Positions 1-5,723 of a DNA stretch of 13,395 bases are shown one piece after another. The translations under genes and the position numbers were made by a program. The notes under the pieces were generated by a model, which saw only the letters and a list, made by a program, of their open reading frames with translations, did not search any database and had not been told where the DNA came from. Within the stretch, counting starts at the first letter, position 1. The number at the start of each line of letters is the position of its first letter. The stretch comes from Trueperaceae bacterium (GTDB lineage Bacteria; Deinococcota; Deinococci; Deinococcales; Trueperaceae): contig JAABSI010000081.1 of assembly GCA_011390455.1 (NCBI GenBank), forward strand, positions 1 to 13,395, written 5' to 3'.

Positions 1-1083
1 GGCGCCGACGTGCGCTACCTGAACGTCGGCGGCGGCCTGGGGGTCGACTACGACGGCTCCAAGACGAACTTCTACGCCTCGGCCAACTACGGCCTGAGCG
101 AGTACGCCGACACGGTCGTGTACACGATCAAGGAGACCTGCGACGACGGCGACGCCCCCCACCCGATCGTGGTCACCGAGTCGGGGCGGGCGCTCACGGC
201 GCACCACGCGATGATCGTGCTGCCGGTCATCGACGCGATCGGCCCGACCCGCGCCACCTACGAGCTGCCGCCGCTCGAGGGCGAGGTGCATGCGGTGGTG
301 CGCGACATGCAGGAGCTCGCCAAGGACGTCAACCTCAAGAACTACCGCGAGGTCTTCAACGAGGCGGTGTCGAACAAGGACACCATGCACAGCCTCTTCG
401 ACCTCGGCTACGTCACCCTGCTCGAACGCGCGTACGTCGAGCAGCTCTACCACCGCACGCTGCTGCGCATCGCCAAGGTGGTCGAGCAGATGGACTACGT
501 CCCCGAGGAGCTCGAGGCGCTCCCCAAGCGCCTCGCGGACCAGTACGTGGTCAACTTCAGCCTCTTCCAGGGGATGCCCGACCACTGGGCCATCCAGCAG
601 CTGTTCCCGATCGTGCCGCTGCACCGCTTGGGCGAGGCGCCGACGCGCGAGGCGACGCTCGTCGACATCAGCTGCGACAGCGACGGCAAGATCCAGAAGT
701 TCATCGACCTGCGCGACGTCAAGTCCACGCTGCCGGTGCACGACCTGGTGCCGGGGAAGCCGTACTACCTGGGCGCCTTCCTCACCGGCGCCTATCAGGA
801 CGTGCTCGCGAACACCCACAACCTGTTCGGGCGCATGAACGAGGCCCACGTGCGCCTCGATCCCGACGGCGGCTGGCGCCTCGAGCGCTTCGTGAACGGC
901 CAGAAGGCGCGGCGCGTGATCGAGAACATGGGCTACGAGACCCGCGAGCTGCACGGCTGGCTGCAGGACGAGATCCGCGAGGCGGAGCGCAGCGGCACCA
1001 AGCTGAGCGCGGACGAGAAGCGCGAGGTGACCGAGCTCTACGACGCCGAGTTGGTCGGGTACACGTACCTCGAGCAGGTCTGA
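1..1083 (+). CDS. speA: Biosynthetic arginine decarboxylase SpeA, C-terminal part (5' end outside window)
   Basis: PLP-dependent decarboxylation of L-arginine to agmatine, the first step of the agmatine route to polyamines; cytoplasmic. The reading frame is open from base 1, so the start lies upstream. The visible 360 residues correspond to a little over half of a typical 630-660-residue SpeA. Recognisable family blocks are LNVGGGLGVDYDGS (fragment residues 7-20), ESGRALTAHH (60-69, the PLP-phosphate/active-site ESGR region), DISCDSDG (222-229, whose Cys225 matches the active-site cysteine contributed across the dimer) and the QDVLANTHNLFG block typical of SpeA. The N-terminal lysine that carries PLP is outside the window. 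The gene ends in TGA and is followed by a strong hairpin. The family call is secure from these blocks. The alternatives, ornithine or diaminopimelate decarboxylases, lack the HNLFG C-terminal arrangement. Confidence 0.96.
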   Translation, partial: GADVRYLNVGGGLGVDYDGSKTNFYASANYGLSEYADTVVYTIKETCDDGDAPHPIVVTESGRALTAHHAMIVLPVIDAIGPTRATYELPPLEGEVHAVVRDMQELAKDVNLKNYREVFNEAVSNKDTMHSLFDLGYVTLLERAYVEQLYHRTLLRIAKVVEQMDYVPEELEALPKRLADQYVVNFSLFQGMPDHWAIQQLFPIVPLHRLGEAPTREATLVDISCDSDGKIQKFIDLRDVKSTLPVHDLVPGKPYYLGAFLTGAYQDVLANTHNLFGRMNEAHVRLDPDGGWRLERFVNGQKARRVIENMGYETRELHGWLQDEIREAERSGTKLSADEKREVTELYDAELVGYTYLEQV

Positions 1084-1112
1084 GCGGCGGGCGGGTCCCC
1101 CGGAACGAAGCA

Positions 1113-1142
1113 GCGGCGCCGGACCCGAGGGTCCGGCGCCGC
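1113..1142. terminator. Strong GC hairpin between convergent speA and DOMON gene
   Basis: A perfect 13-bp inverted repeat (arms 1113-1125 and 1130-1142, 4-nt loop) lies 29 nt after the speA stop and 25 nt beyond the stop of the opposite-strand DOMON gene. Neither side carries a clear U-tract (GCGCCTTCG on the plus side, GCTTCGTTCC on the minus side). It could terminate both transcripts or protect their 3' ends, but it is not a canonical intrinsic terminator. Confidence 0.75.
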
Positions 1143-1167
1143 GCCTTCGTGGGGTGGCGTCAGGCGA

Positions 1168-1734
1168 TCAGAAGACGAAGCCCTCGATGTAGAAGGCGCC
1201 GCCCTGGGTGCTGCGGTCGTGCGCGCGGTCGATGTCCATCACGCTGCTGTGGGCCAGCATGAAGACCACTTCTTCGCCGGGGACGATGTCGACGTCGGTC
1301 TCTTCGCCGGTCGCCAGGGGCCGCGTGAACTCCACGGTCCAGACGTCGCCCTCGTGCATGCCGGCGAACGCGGTCAGCGAGTTGGTGCCGCCCTCGTCCG
1401 CGTCGAGCTCGGGCGCGCCGCGGGCGCCGGACTGGTAGGCGTCGTAGGCGACGAGTTCGCCGTCGACCATGGCGAACATCAGCATGTCGCCGCCGGCCTT
1501 GCGGTTGGTCTGTTCGGTGAGCCAGCCCACGCCGGACCAGCCGCTGGCGGGCATCGTGTAGCCCATGTGCAGCACGTCGCCGTCGACGGTCCAGTAGAGG
1601 ACGGTGCCGGAGTCGTGCTCGAGGGTGTTGGCGTACTCGCCGTCGCCGATGGCGCCGTCGATCACGGGCTGGGCGAAGGCGAAGGCGCCGACGAGGGCGA
1701 ACGCGAAGGTGGTGGCGAGCAGTTTGCGGATCAT
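1168..1734 (-). CDS. Secreted DOMON-like (haem/sugar-binding fold) protein
   Basis: A 188-residue exported protein. Residues 1-21 form a signal peptide (basic MIRK, hydrophobic core, AFA-Q cleavage site). The mature part fits the DOMON pattern: hydrophobic strands with GW-GVGW (65-71), GGDMLMFAMVDG (81-92), YDAYQSG (97-103), EFTRPLATG (135-143), then a haem-ligand-like His in FMLAHSS (His162). Bacterial DOMON domains of this kind can bind b-type haem through a Met and a His; Met61 or Met84/86 with His162 are candidates, but the ligands are not proven. The ATG at 1734 is chosen because it follows an AAGGAGG Shine-Dalgarno (1741-1747, 6-nt spacing) and precedes the signal peptide. Its ATG overlaps the TGA of the upstream membrane-protein gene (ATGA), so the two are probably translationally coupled. 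It is the last gene of a three-gene operon. Function unknown; periplasmic redox carrier is a guess. Confidence 0.8.
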   Translation of the reverse strand: MIRKLLATTFAFALVGAFAFAQPVIDGAIGDGEYANTLEHDSGTVLYWTVDGDVLHMGYTMPASGWSGVGWLTEQTNRKAGGDMLMFAMVDGELVAYDAYQSGARGAPELDADEGGTNSLTAFAGMHEGDVWTVEFTRPLATGEETDVDIVPGEEVVFMLAHSSVMDIDRAHDRSTQGGAFYIEGFVF

Positions 1735-2231
1735 GAGATGCCTCCTTGAGGGGCAGTGGCTTGCGGGGCCGTAGGTTCGTCCTTGACCCAGATGGTCAGT
1801 CCTACGGCGAGGGCGACCGCGCCCACGTGGGTGTGGGCAAGGCCGGCGAGCACGGGGCGGTAGGGGACCTGCATCGACTCGAGGAACCCGCTGATCGAGA
1901 ACAGCTGGACGCCGAGGTCGCTCGCGTTGAAGACGAGGTGCAGGGCGGCGCCCACGAGCCCCGTCAGGAAGGACACCAGGGAGATGCCGATGAAGGCGTA
2001 TCCCAGGACACGGCTGGTCGTGAAGAACATCACGATCGCCAACGGCGCGCCGAAGAGCGACACCCACCCGGGGATCAGCGCCGACCAGTGGCTGAGGGAC
2101 TGGTGGTCGATCACCCAGTGCTCGATCCCGTAGAAGATGAAGCCGAAGGCGGCGATGAAGAGGAAGAAGTTCTGGAGGAACGCCAGCGTGCGCTGGTCGG
2201 CGGTCTGGGCGCGCATCATGCGTTGGATCAT
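1731..2231 (-). CDS. Four-helix membrane protein, second of a tandem paralogous pair
   Basis: A 166-residue integral membrane protein that I cannot assign to a named family. Hydrophobic segments lie near residues 19-35, 52-70, 76-100 and 125-148, followed by a short Pro/Ala/Gln-rich tail. It shares a spaced pattern with the gene just upstream: E-x-x-V-I-x-H (residues 37-43 here), GAxxH-x-V-x-N-x-x-D (95-105) and YRPVLAxLA-x-T-x-x-G (124-137), so the two look like an old duplication. Histidines at 38, 43, 48, 98, 133 and 135 lie at or near helix ends and could ligate haem or metal. The ATG at 2231 has a GAGGGG Shine-Dalgarno and begins 10 nt after the upstream stop; its own stop overlaps the start of the DOMON gene. 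The context suggests the three products work together at the cytoplasmic membrane, but no activity can be read from the sequence. Confidence 0.82.
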   Translation of the reverse strand: MIQRMMRAQTADQRTLAFLQNFFLFIAAFGFIFYGIEHWVIDHQSLSHWSALIPGWVSLFGAPLAIVMFFTTSRVLGYAFIGISLVSFLTGLVGAALHLVFNASDLGVQLFSISGFLESMQVPYRPVLAGLAHTHVGAVALAVGLTIWVKDEPTAPQATAPQGGIS

Positions 2232-2241
2232 CGTCGTCCCC

Positions 2242-2697
2242 TCACCGGGCCCGGAAGATGCAGGCGAGGCCGGTCACGCCCATGTTGGTGTAGGCCAGCG
2301 CGGCCAACACGGGCCGGTACCCATGGAACTCCTCCATCGCGGGCATGAAGGACCAGTTGATGCCGCCCGCGTCCTGCATGTTCCACACCCAGTGGAAGTA
2401 GGCGCCCGCGACGCCCGTGGCGAGCAGCAGCCACATGGTCACGACGTAGGCGACGCGCACCCACGGCGTGGTGCGGTCGAAGAACGTCCACACGATGAAG
2501 AGCACGCCCGGCACGGTGACGTAGAAGGGGATCTGCGACTGGATGGTGGGCAGCCAGTGGCCGATCACGTAGAGCTCGAGCGCGTAGCCGAGCATGCCGC
2601 CGGCCACGAGGAACATGAGCGCCATCCGCACGAGCTCGAGCGCGCGCGCGGTGTTGGTGGTGGCGGCGCGGAAGGCCGGGATCATCCGCGACCCCAT
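2242..2697 (-). CDS. Four-helix membrane protein, first of a tandem paralogous pair
   Basis: A 151-residue predicted membrane protein of unknown family, first gene of the operon with its paralogue and the DOMON protein. Hydrophobic stretches lie near residues 21-43, 55-73, 81-103 and 128-148. It shares with the next gene the E-x-x-V-I-x-H motif (41-47), GAxxH-x-V-x-N-x-x-D (98-109) and YRPVLAxLA-x-T-x-x-G (127-140). Histidines conserved between the paralogues are His47 and His102. The ATG at 2697 is preferred; a weak AAGGTG lies 13 nt upstream and no in-frame ATG, GTG or TTG is seen just upstream. The ATG at 2685, giving a protein four residues shorter, is an alternative. The open frame continues to 2880, but that extension is arginine-rich, not membrane-like, and is rejected. 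The product could be an electron-transfer or small-molecule membrane subunit; this is not established. Confidence 0.8.
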   Translation of the reverse strand: MGSRMIPAFRAATTNTARALELVRMALMFLVAGGMLGYALELYVIGHWLPTIQSQIPFYVTVPGVLFIVWTFFDRTTPWVRVAYVVTMWLLLATGVAGAYFHWVWNMQDAGGINWSFMPAMEEFHGYRPVLAALAYTNMGVTGLACIFRAR

Positions 2698-2793
2698 CGG
2701 GCTCGAAGCGCACCTTGCGTCGGATTCGTCACGAAGGACCTCCCTGGATTCGAACGCTCGCGATGCGTCGGGTCCCCCGCGGTGACCCGTCGG

Positions 2794-2817
2794 TCGCATC
2801 GGTGCCGTTCGATGCGA
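2794..2817. promoter_or_regulatory. Perfect 8-bp inverted repeat, possible operator of the membrane/DOMON operon
   Basis: TCGCATCG (2794-2801) and CGATGCGA (2810-2817) are separated by 8 nt, and a related GCGATGCG lies nearby at about 2759-2766. The repeat sits just downstream of a TANNNT-like hexamer and upstream of the first membrane-protein gene. That position suits either a repressor operator or a hairpin in a 5' leader. No regulator gene is present in the window to support either reading. Confidence 0.35.
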
Positions 2818-2820
2818 GCG

Positions 2821-2826
2821 AGTGTA
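2821..2826 (-). promoter_or_regulatory. Possible -10 box for the membrane/DOMON operon
   Basis: On the minus strand this reads TACACT, a TANNNT hexamer in a locally less GC-rich stretch. It would give a leader of about 115 nt before the ATG at 2697. I see no convincing TTGACA-like -35 at 16-18 nt, so the call rests on the hexamer and its position. Confidence 0.3.
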
Positions 2827-2942
2827 GCGTAACGAGCAATCCCGACGGAGCGCTGGGGCTTTCGTCATGGTGGAGCGCACGCGACCTTCACGCCCCGTTC
2901 ATCCGGCGTCGACCGGCCGCGCGCCGCATGTTCGTGGCGGCG

Positions 2943-2971
2943 TTGACAAGCGCCCCGCGGTGCCCCATCCT
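2943..2971 (+). promoter_or_regulatory. Probable sigma-70-type promoter for the DHS-family gene
   Basis: A perfect -35 hexamer TTGACA (2943-2948), a 17-nt spacer, then CATCCT (2966-2971), a one-mismatch TANNNT box. It lies in the only non-coding space upstream of the DHS-family gene on this strand. It would start a transcript near 2979 with a leader of about 170 nt. The exact TTGACA and ideal spacing make this the best-supported classical promoter in the window. Confidence 0.6.
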
Positions 2972-2984
2972 GAGGGCGCCACGG

Positions 2985-3052
2985 GGAGCTCCGATGGCGT
3001 CCGTTCTCCGCTCGCAGCTTCGCTGCTTCGCTCCGAACGGGCGTAGGGCTCC
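2985..3052 (+). promoter_or_regulatory. Structured leader or palindromic intergenic element before the DHS-family gene
   Basis: Three nested helices can be drawn: GGAGC (2985-2989) with GCTCC (3048-3052), CCGTTC (3001-3006) with GAACGG (3035-3040), and GCAGC (3014-3018) with GCTGC (3022-3026) around a TTC loop. The inner part also carries a tandem repeat of GCTTCGCT (3017-3032). It would lie at the start of the RNA made from the promoter at 2943-2971. It could be a cis-regulatory RNA, an attenuator or a dispersed genomic palindrome; no known riboswitch class is recognised. The rest of the 2698-3150 spacer holds nothing else that I can name. Confidence 0.4.
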
Positions 3053-3150
3053 ATCGTCCGCGCAGCGTGCGCGGCCGCAGCCCCCGGTCGCCGTGGCGCC
3101 CTCCCGATCCCGCGCCCACCGACCGACGTGCCCACGACGGAGGCCTTGCC

Positions 3151-4245
3151 ATGACCGACCTGCCCCAGAAGTCCGACCTGCTCCAGAGCGTCGTCCGCCA
3201 CCTCGACATCAAGAAGGTCGACGTGGTGCCGCTCGTCGACATGATGGCCGAGACCGCCTTCAGCGCCCGCGACCTCGCCCGCGCCGGGCGCATCTTCGAC
3301 CAGATGATCCGCGAGCCCGACGGTGGCGTCATCCTCACGCTCGCCGGCTCGATCGTCTCGGCCGGTCAGAAGCAGTTGATCGTCGACCTGCTGCGCGCGA
3401 ACATGGTCGACGCGATCGTCTCGACCGGCGCCAACGTGGTCGACCAGGACTTCTTCGAAGCGCTCGGCTTCCAGCACTACCAGGGCGACAAGTTCGCGAA
3501 CGACGCGACCCTGCGCGAGCTGATGATCGACCGCATCTACGACACGTACATCGACGAAGACCAGCTGCGCCTCTGCGACGACACCGTCAAGGTCATCGCC
3601 GACGGCATGGCGCCCGGCGCCTACTCCAGCCGCGAGTTCCTGCAGGCCATGGGGCGCTACCTGGTCGAGCGCGACCTGGGCTCGGACTCGATCGTGCGCA
3701 CGGCGTTCGAACTCGACGTCCCGATCTTCGTGCCGGCCTTCAGCGACTGCTCCGCCGGCTTCGGGCTGGTCGCCCACCAAGTGCACCGCCCCGACGCGCA
3801 CGTGTCGATCGATTCGGTCAAGGACTTCCGCGAACTGACCGACGTCAAGGTGCACCAAGGGACCACGGGCATCTTCATGATCGGCGGCGGCGTGCCCAAG
3901 AACTTCGTCCAGGACATCGTCGTGTCGGCCGAGTTCCTCGGCTTCCACGCCGAGATGCACAAGTACGCGGTCCAACTGACCGTCGCCGACGAGCGCGACG
4001 GCGCGCTCTCGGGTTCCACCCTCAAGGAAGCGAGCAGCTGGGGCAAGGTCGACTTGGCGTTCGAGCAGATGGTGTTCGGCGAAGCGACCGTCACGCTGCC
4101 GCTCGTGGCCGGCTACGCGTACCACAAGCGCGGTTGGGAAGGCCGGGAACCGCGCCGCTACGCGCGGCTGTGGGACGGCACGGCAGCCGCGCCGACCGCC
4201 GCGGCGCGGGATCAGGTCGAGGAGCCGGTCGGCGTCAGCGGGTAA
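3151..4245 (+). CDS. Deoxyhypusine synthase-family protein (bacterial DHS-like)
   Basis: A 364-residue cytoplasmic enzyme of the NAD-dependent deoxyhypusine/homospermidine synthase family, which moves the 4-aminobutyl group of a polyamine to an amine acceptor. Family landmarks are VPLVDMMAETAFSARDLARA (27-46), the NAD-site segment TLAGSIVSAGQ (63-73), STGANVVDQDF (91-101), VPAFSDCSAGF (194-204), the glycine-rich MIGGGVPKNF (243-252) and SSWGKV (295-300). Lys299 aligns with the lysine that forms the enzyme-aminobutyl imine in eukaryotic DHS. From a remembered alignment, the human pocket residues His288 and Asp316 are Asn251 and Leu287 here, which suggests a substrate or acceptor other than eIF5A. 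Homospermidine synthesis is a possibility. The ATG at 3151 follows a GGAGG Shine-Dalgarno (3139-3143). The last 34 bp overlap the convergent metallo-hydrolase gene. The family is secure; the exact reaction is not. Confidence 0.9.
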   Translation: MTDLPQKSDLLQSVVRHLDIKKVDVVPLVDMMAETAFSARDLARAGRIFDQMIREPDGGVILTLAGSIVSAGQKQLIVDLLRANMVDAIVSTGANVVDQDFFEALGFQHYQGDKFANDATLRELMIDRIYDTYIDEDQLRLCDDTVKVIADGMAPGAYSSREFLQAMGRYLVERDLGSDSIVRTAFELDVPIFVPAFSDCSAGFGLVAHQVHRPDAHVSIDSVKDFRELTDVKVHQGTTGIFMIGGGVPKNFVQDIVVSAEFLGFHAEMHKYAVQLTVADERDGALSGSTLKEASSWGKVDLAFEQMVFGEATVTLPLVAGYAYHKRGWEGREPRRYARLWDGTAAAPTAAARDQVEEPVGVSG

Positions 4246-4988
4246 CGCGCCCCGTCGAACCCCACCTCGAGCGCCGGGAAGAGCTCGCGCGCGCGCGCGA
4301 CCTCCTCGAGCGCATCGTCGAAGCCGGGCGGCAGGTGCACCAGCACCAGCCGCCCGACCTGCGCTTCGACCGCGACCTGCGCGGCCTCGCTGGCGCTCGC
4401 GTGGATGGGCGACGGACCGCCGGCGGCCTCGTGCAGCAGCAGGTCCACGCCGCGCGCGAGCTCGACGATCGCCGGCTCGTACGCGGTGTCGCACGAGTAC
4501 GCGGCGACGAGGCCGCCATCCTTGGGTTCGATCCGCAGGCCGATCACCGGCACCGCGTGGACGCCGGGGGCGCCGGTGAGGCGCCAGTCGGCGTCGTCCA
4601 AGACGAGCGTGCCCGGTGCCTGGTCGACGACCTGCGGGGCGATCCCGGCGTACTCGGGCCACCCGGACGTGTCGAACGCGTCGTGGAGCCGCACCGCCTG
4701 GGCGACCGCGGGGGCGATCCCCAGCACCGGCAGGGGCGTCCGCCGACCGGCGAGCCATAGCCGTTCGAGCATGAGCGGGAGGCCACCGACGTGGTCGGCG
4801 TGTTCGTGCGTGACGATGAGGGCCGTGACGCGCAGGGGATCGAGGCCGTGGGCCAGCAGCCGCTGCACCACGTCGCCGCCGCAGTCGACGACGACCACGC
4901 CCGACGGCCCTTCGAGGGCCAGCATCGTGGTCGTGCGTCCGCCGTCGCTGAAGGCGGCGCCCGAACCGAGCACGTGCAAGACGCTCAT
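4212..4988 (-). CDS. RNase Z-like metallo-beta-lactamase-fold hydrolase
   Basis: A 258-residue cytoplasmic MBL-fold protein resembling the RNase Z / phosphodiesterase branch. The N-terminus is LHVLGSGAAFSDGGRTTTML, followed by VVDCGGD and the zinc motif HEHADH (61-66). Further likely ligands are Asp167 in YSCDT, with His144, His186 (LLHEA), His196 (HASAS) and His218 (VLVHLPP). These fit a dinuclear zinc phosphodiesterase acting on RNA or a cyclic or phosphodiester substrate. The protein is shorter than full RNase Z (about 300 residues), and no clear flexible-arm exosite is seen, so tRNA 3' processing is not assured. The ATG at 4988 overlaps the TGA of the YczE-like gene (ATGA) and follows purine-rich GAGGAAGAGG. 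It is the last gene of the ABC-YczE-MBL operon and overlaps the 3' end of the convergent DHS-family gene by 34 bp. Confidence 0.88.
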   Translation of the reverse strand: MSVLHVLGSGAAFSDGGRTTTMLALEGPSGVVVVDCGGDVVQRLLAHGLDPLRVTALIVTHEHADHVGGLPLMLERLWLAGRRTPLPVLGIAPAVAQAVRLHDAFDTSGWPEYAGIAPQVVDQAPGTLVLDDADWRLTGAPGVHAVPVIGLRIEPKDGGLVAAYSCDTAYEPAIVELARGVDLLLHEAAGGPSPIHASASEAAQVAVEAQVGRLVLVHLPPGFDDALEEVARARELFPALEVGFDGARYPLTPTGSST

Positions 4989-5713
4989 GCCTCTTCCTCT
5001 CCCCGGGCGGGGCCCCGGACCACGTCCATCCTGACCCCTCCGGCGGGATCGCTTTGGTCGTTCGTACACTGCGCGGCCGACGCCGCGACCGATCGTTCGT
5101 AGCCGCGCGTGAGCGGCGCCCAGAGGCGCAGGCTCCATTGCATGAGCGGACCGATCGCCACCGCGAACGCCAGCGTCCCGATCCCGACGGTGCCGCCGAG
5201 CAGCCAGCCGGTGGTCAGCACGACGATCTCGACGAGCGTGCGGGCGCGCCGCACGGTCACGCCCAAGCGGCGCGCGAGCGCCAGCGCGAAGCCGTCCCGC
5301 GGGCCGGCGCCCAAGCCGGCGGTGAGGTAGAGGCCGGTCGCCACGCCGGTGAGGACGAGCCCGACGCCGAACTGCAGCGCCCCGTCCACGAACCCGCTCG
5401 CGGCGGGGAACGCCGGCCAGGCGCGGAAGACGTCGACCCACGGACCGATGACGAGCATGTTCAGGACCGTGCCCCAACCGGGTCGGGTGCGGGTCATCGC
5501 GGTCGAGATCGCCAGGATCGTCAGACCGGCGAGGATCGATGCCTGCCCGTAGGTGAGGGGCGTCCGGACCTCCAGGCCCTCGTGGAAGGCGTCCCAGGGG
5601 CCGAGCCCGATGCCCGCGTCGACCTGCAGCGCGATGCCGAGCCCGAAGAGGGCGAGGCCGACGTTGACGTGGAGCAGGCGCAGGGCGATGCGGGCGATGC
5701 GGCTACGGGGCAC
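4985..5713 (-). CDS. YczE/YitT-like integral membrane protein
   Basis: A 242-residue membrane protein resembling the YczE/YyaS/YitT group, whose function is largely uncharacterised. It has about five hydrophobic segments and the duplicated glycine-rich motif of this group: GIGLGPWDAFHEGL (34-47) and LGAGPRDGFALAL (134-146), plus NMLVIGPWVD (85-94) and GTVGIGTLAFAVAIGPLMQ (174-192). The start is inferred as the GTG at 5713, 10 nt after the ABC transporter stop, because no in-frame ATG precedes the first helix. The C-terminal 35 residues (from about 205) are polar and lack the family pattern, so they may be a lineage-specific tail. Its stop overlaps the ATG of the MBL gene, giving tight operon coupling. 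Confidence 0.82.
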   Translation of the reverse strand: MPRSRIARIALRLLHVNVGLALFGLGIALQVDAGIGLGPWDAFHEGLEVRTPLTYGQASILAGLTILAISTAMTRTRPGWGTVLNMLVIGPWVDVFRAWPAFPAASGFVDGALQFGVGLVLTGVATGLYLTAGLGAGPRDGFALALARRLGVTVRRARTLVEIVVLTTGWLLGGTVGIGTLAFAVAIGPLMQWSLRLWAPLTRGYERSVAASAAQCTNDQSDPAGGVRMDVVRGPARGEEEA

Positions 5714-5723
5714 GCGCGCGAGC

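Noticed and set aside
2746..2755. GTTCGAATCC on the minus strand, like a tRNA T-loop.
   Set aside because: The flanking bases do not form a T-stem, and no anticodon arm, D-arm or acceptor stem could be drawn; probably chance.
2698..2880. N-terminal extension of the first membrane protein up to an ATG at 2880.
   Set aside because: The extra residues are charged and arginine-rich, lie across promoter-like and palindromic sequence, and are not needed for the four-helix protein.
2715..4760. 681-residue plus-strand open frame over the DHS-family gene, including an ATG at 2994 with a GGGGAG just upstream.
   Set aside because: Arg/Pro-rich translation typical of an off-frame read of GC-rich DNA; it runs through the recognisable DHS-family gene in another frame and matches no family.
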